Assembly: GCA_028274465.1 (NCBI GenBank) | Contig: CM051456.1 | Span: 119,428,880 to 119,492,879 of the forward strand | Origin: Plantago ovata | Taxonomy: Eukaryota; Streptophyta; Magnoliopsida; Lamiales; Plantaginaceae | Direction: 5' to 3' | Length of the DNA stretch: 64,000 nucleotides | Shown: in pieces, positions 57,976 to 64,000 of the stretch | Numbering within the stretch: position 1 is the stretch's first letter | How the letters are laid out: every line of letters starts with the position of its first letter | Notes under the pieces: model-generated | The model's database searches: none | Seen by the model: only the letters and a program-made list of their open reading frames with translations | What the model was told of the DNA's origin: nothing | Program-made: the position numbers and the translations under genes

Positions 57976-59510
57976 ATGAACTTCAACAGGAAGTTGATGA
58001 ACGGAGTAAAAGAATACGAGCTCCTCTCCCAGGATGACGAAGCCAAGGAGAAGGCAGCACGTAGAATAAAAAGGTGTATATCAATCATCGAACAAACCTC
58101 AAGCCGGCAGATTTTCCCACAGGGTGAACAAGATGAGAATGTTTCGGCTCAGCCATCACCAATGGAGACCGCCAGTGTCAGAAGTATGCTTGACAAGTCG
58201 CATCCAAGATTTGGGCCCATTTATGGAGAAGACCAGGCTTTTGTGCTGGACATGAAGAAGAAGGCCTGGCGACATGTCAAGCAAAAATCAGGGGAGGAAG
58301 ACGAAGGACTAACCAAGGAGATGTATTCAGCAGCTATCAGAAGAGTAGAGAAAGAAGTGAGAGAAGCTTATGGCGATAAATTACCAAGCATAAGAAGTTC
58401 CAAATTCCGCCTCATGTTGATAAGAGACAGTTGCTTCTTTCTCCAGGTAGCTTTCTTGATTCTGGGAAAATCGGAGCACCTTGGTTACCCGGCAACAGAT
58501 CCTATTTTCAGCAGAAAGCCCAACAGGAAGGACATCAGCAAGTGGTTGGAAGCCATGTTCTTTGTTGGAAACCAAATCCCACTTGTCGTCTTGAAGGAGC
58601 TTGTGAAGGAAAAATTCTTCCAGGACGTAATAGCAGAAGCAAACTTGGTTCAAACACAATCAGGTTTGTGCAAAAAGCTCTTGTATGAGCTCCTGGTTCC
58701 CCCGCAACAAAATATCTCCTGGTTTGATTCATGGACAACACGATCGGTCCGGGTGGAGCCTCAGTCGTCTGATCTCCTGCACAGTCTTCACAATATGCTG
58801 CTTGGTCCAGAACATAAACACCACGATCTGGAGGCAGACGATGACTTGGACCTGGAGGCAAATTATGAACAAGGAATCAGCATTCGAGACAGAATCTTTC
58901 CTAGGATGTCAAACAGTGAAGGTGAAAATGCTATCTCTAATGACCCCTTCAGAAACTTTTTTCGTGCAATGGGACATGTTTTCGACGACAGTAGAAGGAT
59001 TTTTCCATGTGCAGTAGATTTAACGCAATCAGGGATACATATCAAGAAACTAAAAACTGGGGGAATTAAGAGTATCCGTTTTGAAAACCACTATCTGTGG
59101 GCAAATCTTTACCTGCCTGCTTTACCAGTTGATGATGATCTGGAGATAATATTCAGCAACCTTATCACTTACGAGATGAGTCAGAAGATCGAGAAGCATT
59201 GTCGCCATGTGAGTTCTTACATCCTGTTTATGAAGGATATGGTTCAGACAACACAAGACGTAAAGCTTTAAGGAGGAAAGGAGTCATCGAAGGAAGTTCG
59301 GAGTATGCAGAGAAGTTACCAGGGATTCTCAGAAGGCTTGGCGCTGAAGACATAGCATTGACACCTGAATTTCGCAGGGTGAAGCGCATGATCAGAGATT
59401 ACTCAAGTCCATGGATTCACTACAAAGGCATTCTCAACTTTGTGGCATTTCTTGCTGTACTACAGACTGTATTTACTCTGCTTGCCTATTTCAGACCTCC
59501 CAGCTCTTGA
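57976..59510 (+). CDS. DUF247 membrane-anchored protein, with one 1-nt frameshift near the 3' end
   Basis: A single exon encodes 431 residues to a stop at 59269-59271. The sequence is a divergent DUF247 (plant-specific): RDSCFFLQVAFLIL, DPIF, then WLEAMFFVGNQIPLVVLKEL around residues 150-215. Normally DUF247 ends with DVK.LR.KGII, then a membrane helix. Here DVK is followed by CTTTAAGG, and the frame one base over continues ALRRKGVIEGSSEYAEK to GILNFVAFLAVLQTVFTLLAYF (a membrane segment) and stops at 59510. One base seems missing near 59265; restored length is about 512 residues. The usual N-terminal IYRVP and SIGP motifs are not recognised. DUF247 function is mostly unknown; in grasses DUF247 genes sit at the S and Z self-incompatibility loci. 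It may be error, recent loss of anchor, or a pseudogene. Confidence 0.75.
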
Positions 59511-60176
59511 AGCTCCATTGCTTTATAATGTATTAATGTCATGCCTATTTCCTTCATTTTGCTAAATGAATCTGCTGTGACAAAAACGTTCCATGAACAA
59601 ACCTGAAAGATTAACGCAATGGAATATAAACTCAGACTCCAATAAAGATAAACAAACCATGAAAGTAAAATTTAAACTTGTTGAGACCAAATGTGGGATA
59701 GAAAACAACAATACCTTTTGTTCTTTACACGTTTTGCAATCAGTGATTTGTCAGATGTAAGTATACAACTTCCAATCTGTACAGAACCTGAAACCTAGCT
59801 GCTAGGATTCTCACATACATTTTCTTAGCGAATCTACAACAAGAGAGAAAAATCAGCAATAAAAATCCCTACAAGAGAAATAACCACACCTTTAGCACAT
59901 CCCAACAAAAACATTAATTAATTAATGGCATTACATAGATACATGTCAGAGACTCACAGCAGCAGAAAACAGCCATTACAATACACAAAATAGGAAACTA
60001 AAGTGATCTTGGATCGCACTACATCCTCTTCCCAGCTCCAAGTCACCAACATGGTGCCAACATAAGCCTTTACTAATACTACAGACACACAAATCCTTCA
60101 TAAAAACAGAACAATGATATAAAAGTACATACAGGTCGAGAGACTACTTGATAGTTGGATCCATGAGTCATCTTGC
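59511..60176. other. Spacer between DUF247 gene 1 and NLR pseudogene
   Basis: It contains the 3' ends of the two convergent genes. From about 59950 it is homologous to the 3' region of the intact NLR. No other gene. Confidence 0.45.
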
Positions 60177-62928
60177 TTAACAATCATAAAAGCTTACACT
60201 GAGCTTATCATTTCCCAATGCCAATTGTTCTTTGGCAATCTGTTTTACTTTCTCCTCAAACGCTTTGGGCATCGAGCCAATCTCCAAACCAGAGAGAGTT
60301 GGCATAGCTATGACTTCATTGGGTAGTGTTGCCAATTTATCACACTGCTCGAGTCTTAAGATAACAAGAACTGGCATGCATCCAGTTCCCAGCAACCAAG
60401 TCTCCAAGTACTGCAAATTCGCCAACCTGAAAATCTCCAGTTTTGGGAAACTTGAAGCAGAACAGGATATCTTCTTGCAAATGAATGCGTCGTTGCACAG
60501 CGACAGCTTTTGTAGGTTTGGAAGCCTCCCCAATAGTGGCAATGGGTCTTTATGAAGCTCAGATCCATCAAATACTAACTCAGTGATGTTTTGAGCCATG
60601 TTCGCAGGTATTTTCTTGATATACCCCTCCAGATGCAGGCTATGAAGACCATCACACGATAACAATTTTGTCAGCAGTTCTCGTCTTTCTTTAGAGTAAC
60701 AATCGTAGTTCTTGAAAGTAAGTGCTGATTTGTGCATCTGTAGATTGCGTTCTATGAAGTCGGTGATGTTCTTGAAGTCCATAGTATTCCCATGTGCTAT
60801 CACACTGAGAGCCTGAAGGTTATCGAGCTGTTGGAGGTCACCTGAGTTGCATACGCTGACATCCAAGTTTTCAATTATTTCAAGCCTTGTCAAACCACTC
60901 AGCTTCAGTTTCTCGTCTGCTTCACCACATCAGTATTGCATTGGAAAGTATAGAAATCTCAGCCTTGTCAACTTCCAAAGAAAATTCGGAATTGTCATTT
61001 TACAATTGTCTTTCACGCATAGATACAGTGTTTCCAAGTACGGAAAGTTGCAACAAGCCAATGGCAACTCCTCCAGAAAGCAGTCTCCGAAACCAAGGTA
61101 CCTCAGGTAAACTAGTTTGTCAATGCTTTTAAAAAACTTAGTATTACCTCTGAAAGACAATCCGTTGAAATCCAGCAGCCTTGTCCCTTGGAAATCATTG
61201 CGTTCAAACAACTCTTGGGGCCACCAGAGAGACACGTTCGTGTCACCAAACAAGAGAAGGGAGCGGACATTCTTGGCTTCATCAAGGTAGGAAGAGAATC
61301 CATTTCTGACATGGTCGGTATACAAGTGAATAGAAACTCTATGCTTTAATGAGATTTTATTCCTTCCAGGCCCATGTACGGAATCAAATCGAGAATATTC
61401 CTTTTCGTGTCCCTCATTTTTGCAGATCTCATGAATCAGGTCATGCAGACTGCACATTTCTTGCCCATCAGTTCCCTGCTTTTCGATCATGACAAGATGT
61501 CTGGCAGAAAGTTCTGTCATGTATCTTTCTGCAATAACTCTGTTTGATACTAACCCTTCTGCAATCCACATTAAGTACAGTTTCTCCAGTGGAATCGGTT
61601 GATCACGTGGGAATTGGCCCAGATAAACAAAGCATGGCTTCAGATCAAGCGGCAGGAAATCATAGCTTAAACTTATAACATTTAGAACACTCTGGTTTTG
61701 AATTGTATACAAAAACGGATTCAAAACCACATCCTCATGTTCGCTGAACAAATTAGCGAACAGAGAAATTATGAGTGGTAGGCCTTGGATCTCCGTCAGT
61801 ATATCCTCCACGCCCTTTCGTACTTGTGGATCCTGAAAGTCTGCTCAAAGAACAAAAGAAAAATGTTTATAACACCGCAGAAATGAACTTGAGGCACAAA
61901 TCCAAACAGAAATACTATGGTTTACATGTATATAAAAGTTGAATCTGACCTGCATCTTGCATTCCAGATTTGATCTTGAAGAATTCCCAACTCTCCGAAT
62001 CTGTCCACTACCTAACACGGAAAATTCTTCCTTGGATTTGGTTGGCCAACATTTCGGTTTCAGTAGTGATGAGAACTCTGGTACCAGCATATCGTGGGAT
62101 GGCAATCCGCAAAGTCTCCCAAACCTCTAGCGCCCCGACATCATCCACGACAATGAGACATTTCCGCATTTGCTGGACTTCATGAAGTTGTTTTATCAAC
62201 TCCATAGTTTCCATCTGGGCTATCTGCTCTCTGCTTAACTTCGGCGAAAGGAAGTCTAGCATGTTCCTCAAAACTACAGTTGCCTGGAAGTCATCCGAGA
62301 CTGTGGCCCAAGCCCGGCCTTGAAAATGGCTCACCACGGCAGGGTCATTGAACACCTTCTTAACTAACGTCGTCTTCCCTGGCCCAGCTACCCCCACTAC
62401 TGCAATGCAGGATGACTTCCTGCGATTATGAGTGTCATCTTCCAGCAACATTGCCACCAACTTCTCCCTATCATGATTCACGATCTTAGCTAGTACCGCG
62501 TCACCAGGACTTGAAGTGGCACGTTGTATAGCCATTGAGCCCGGGGGAGTAGTGGAAGATCCCCCCACATCTTCAGCAGTGTGAACGTCAGCATCACGGC
62601 AATCATTGATCAGTTGGTCAATCCTTTTGTGAAGTTGTTCCTGAAGAGGACAACTTGTCCCTAAGCAACAGTACTGGTCGAAAACTCTTTTGATATTACC
62701 AGTACTTGTTTGTATGCCCTTCAGCTGCTCGGCCGAGTGAGAATACTCCACCGCGTCGTATGCTAATTCAATCACTTGTTTCTCCACGTCCTGGTCATAA
62801 GTGGCATACAAACGGAGCAGTTGAACAACCTTGTCTCGTATGTCATTTCCACAGGTGACACCCTCAGTCTGCACAAGATGATCGATCCTCCTTAAGACGG
62901 CTGACAGTGCTGTGTACGCGCTGCTCAT
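60177..62928 (-). pseudogene. CC-NB-LRR paralogue inactivated by two stop codons
   Basis: Two exons, 62928-61950 and 61840-60177, are collinear with the intact NLR; exon 2 has exactly the same length (1664 bases). Two in-frame stops break it: TAG at 62008-62010, where the intact copy has CAG (after FRVR), and TGA at 60930-60932, where the intact copy has CGA (after PMQY). Both are C-to-T changes on the coding strand. The frame is otherwise unbroken over 881 codons. Other differences: P-loop GVAGPGKTT in place of GVAGSGKTT, and the EDVID-type motif has lost three residues (AYDAVEY versus AYDIEDAVEY). The first stop cuts the protein in NB-ARC before GLPL. It could still yield a CC-plus-partial-NB peptide of 306 residues if transcribed. 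Confidence 0.9.
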
Positions 62929-63976
62929 CCTTAAATCAGACAAACAGACAGAAAGATAAAAGTTTAGTTTGAATACAGATGATAGCCTTGAACGTGATTA
63001 TATATGCATAAAAAATCGCCAGTATTGACAAAATGTTAATTTGTTAGAGATTGCAGGTCTTTATTAAATTCTTTATTTATTCTAGCCAATGAATTCTACT
63101 CATCTAGTTGTTACAACATTAAAGATCTATTAAAATGGTAGATGGTGAACTTAAACTATTACCAACAATATTAATTTCAACTATAATTGCTTTGTCTTTT
63201 CTGAGAAAATCTTGGCACAAAGTAATTAAAATTTCAAAACTTAGTGTTCTTTACAACTTAAAAGTCTTCTATGCATCCCATAAGTCCAATTGGTAATTTA
63301 CAAGCTAAGGGGCAAGGTTTTATTCTACGTCGAAGTAAAATATTAAAAAAAATAATAATAACCAAAAGACTAGAGGAAATTCCAGGCAGCAGCATGCATG
63401 CATGCTGTTGCCCGACTCTTATATTCCCCTTGCATAACCATGCCACACACTCGGACACTCCAATATGGGTATGGCAACACTTCATGGTAGGCCCAGAAGT
63501 GAAATTTTCTAATGAAATAACCGGGTACGACATCCGGATACATACACACCTGAGTCGGGTACTTGGTGTGAATCTCAGGTGCTTGGTGTGAATCTCAGGT
63601 GGTTGTTAGGCTTTAAGCTAAGAAATTCTAGAAATGAAGAATTTTTAAATGAATGAATGCGAGAAAATGTGTGCATTGCGCGTTCATGCTTCTACCTTGT
63701 ACACGCAACTGCATAATAATTGTTTGTTTTTGTTTAGTATGCAAATCAACTAGTGAAATTGGTTTCCTATTTCAGCGTAATTTGATTTCACACATACCTG
63801 CTAGTAGCATAAATGACAGCTTCATCCCTGGAGTATTATAAAATTTACATCCAAGACTAGAAATCAAGCGGATTTGCAAACGAAATCCTTTATAAGTGAC
63901 TTTGTAATTCTTCTTTCACCATTTTCCTGTAGATCAACAACTCAACGTTAATATAGCAACTTCCAGAGAGTTTAAG
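62929..63976. promoter_or_regulatory. Divergent intergenic promoter, NLR / DUF247 pair 2
   Basis: 1048 bases between the outward start codons at 62928 (-) and 63977 (+). It shares with pair 1 the TTTCAACTATAAT block near 63175 and the ATATAGCAACTTCC leader just before the DUF247 ATG. The extra length relative to pair 1 includes a region with a tandem 20-base repeat at 63562-63601. It is mostly AT-rich, with CATGCATGCATGC near 63392. Confidence 0.5.
63562..63601. repeat. Two-copy tandem repeat, 20-bp unit
   Basis: CTTGGTGTGAATCTCAGGTG occurs twice back to back within the divergent promoter of pair 2. It is not present in the promoter of pair 1. Confidence 0.9.
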
Positions 63977-64000
63977 ATGAACTTCAACAGGACGCACATG
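63977..64000 (+). CDS. Start of a second DUF247 gene, cut by the window end
   Basis: The last 24 bases read MNFNRTHM, and the upstream 40 bases match the leader of the DUF247 gene at 57976, which begins MNFNRKLMN. The position relative to the second NLR is the same as in pair 1. The rest of the gene lies outside the window, so its intactness cannot be judged. Confidence 0.6.

Overview
The window is nuclear DNA of a flowering plant. It is AT-rich and intron-rich, with GT/AG introns, plant tRNA genes, plant-only families (IQD, DUF247, CC-NB-LRR, plastid acyl-ACP desaturase) and many small transposon remnants. The R1-like character of the resistance genes suggests an asterid, perhaps Lamiales. 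That placement is inference, not shown by the sequence.

Layout. 1-5.5 kb: a terminal-inverted-repeat element with a GGAGCTG-repeat core, a small secreted proline-rich protein gene (2736-3215, +) and a decayed receptor-kinase fragment. 5.6-15.6 kb: an 18-exon gene for a C2-GRAM-VASt protein resembling Arabidopsis BAGP1, with at least two transposons in its introns. 16.6-16.9 kb: two intact tRNA-Arg(ACG) genes and a decayed third copy. 20.0-20.6 kb: a gene for a small basic protein of unknown function. 20.6-26.7 kb: repeats and no convincing gene. 27.8-36.9 kb: an IQD calmodulin-binding protein gene (+), a Sel1-repeat gene (-) and a stearoyl-ACP-desaturase-type gene (+). The first two of these carry a 1-nt frameshift. 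37.4-47.1 kb: a graveyard holding a second GGAGCTG element, a frameshifted RING-H2 gene, a LINE ORF2 tail, a PIF/Harbinger-type nuclease remnant and an NLR LRR fragment. 48.6-52.2 kb: two tandem genes, each encoding two Yippee-like zinc-binding modules. 53.1-64.0 kb: an NLR cluster with an NLR fragment, an intact CC-NB-LRR gene (-) head-to-head with a DUF247 gene (+), a second NLR (-) killed by two stop codons, and the first bases of a second DUF247 gene (+).

How it fits together. The left half (BAGP1-like, IQD, desaturase) looks like conserved single-copy genes; from memory the same families are neighbours in Arabidopsis chromosomes 2 and 3. The right half is a fast-evolving cluster built by tandem duplication. 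The most notable structures are the repeated divergent NLR/DUF247 pair and the double-Yippee genes, whose matching intron phases show that each arose by internal duplication or fusion. Three otherwise intact genes carry single-base deletions, so assembly error should be excluded before any is called dead.
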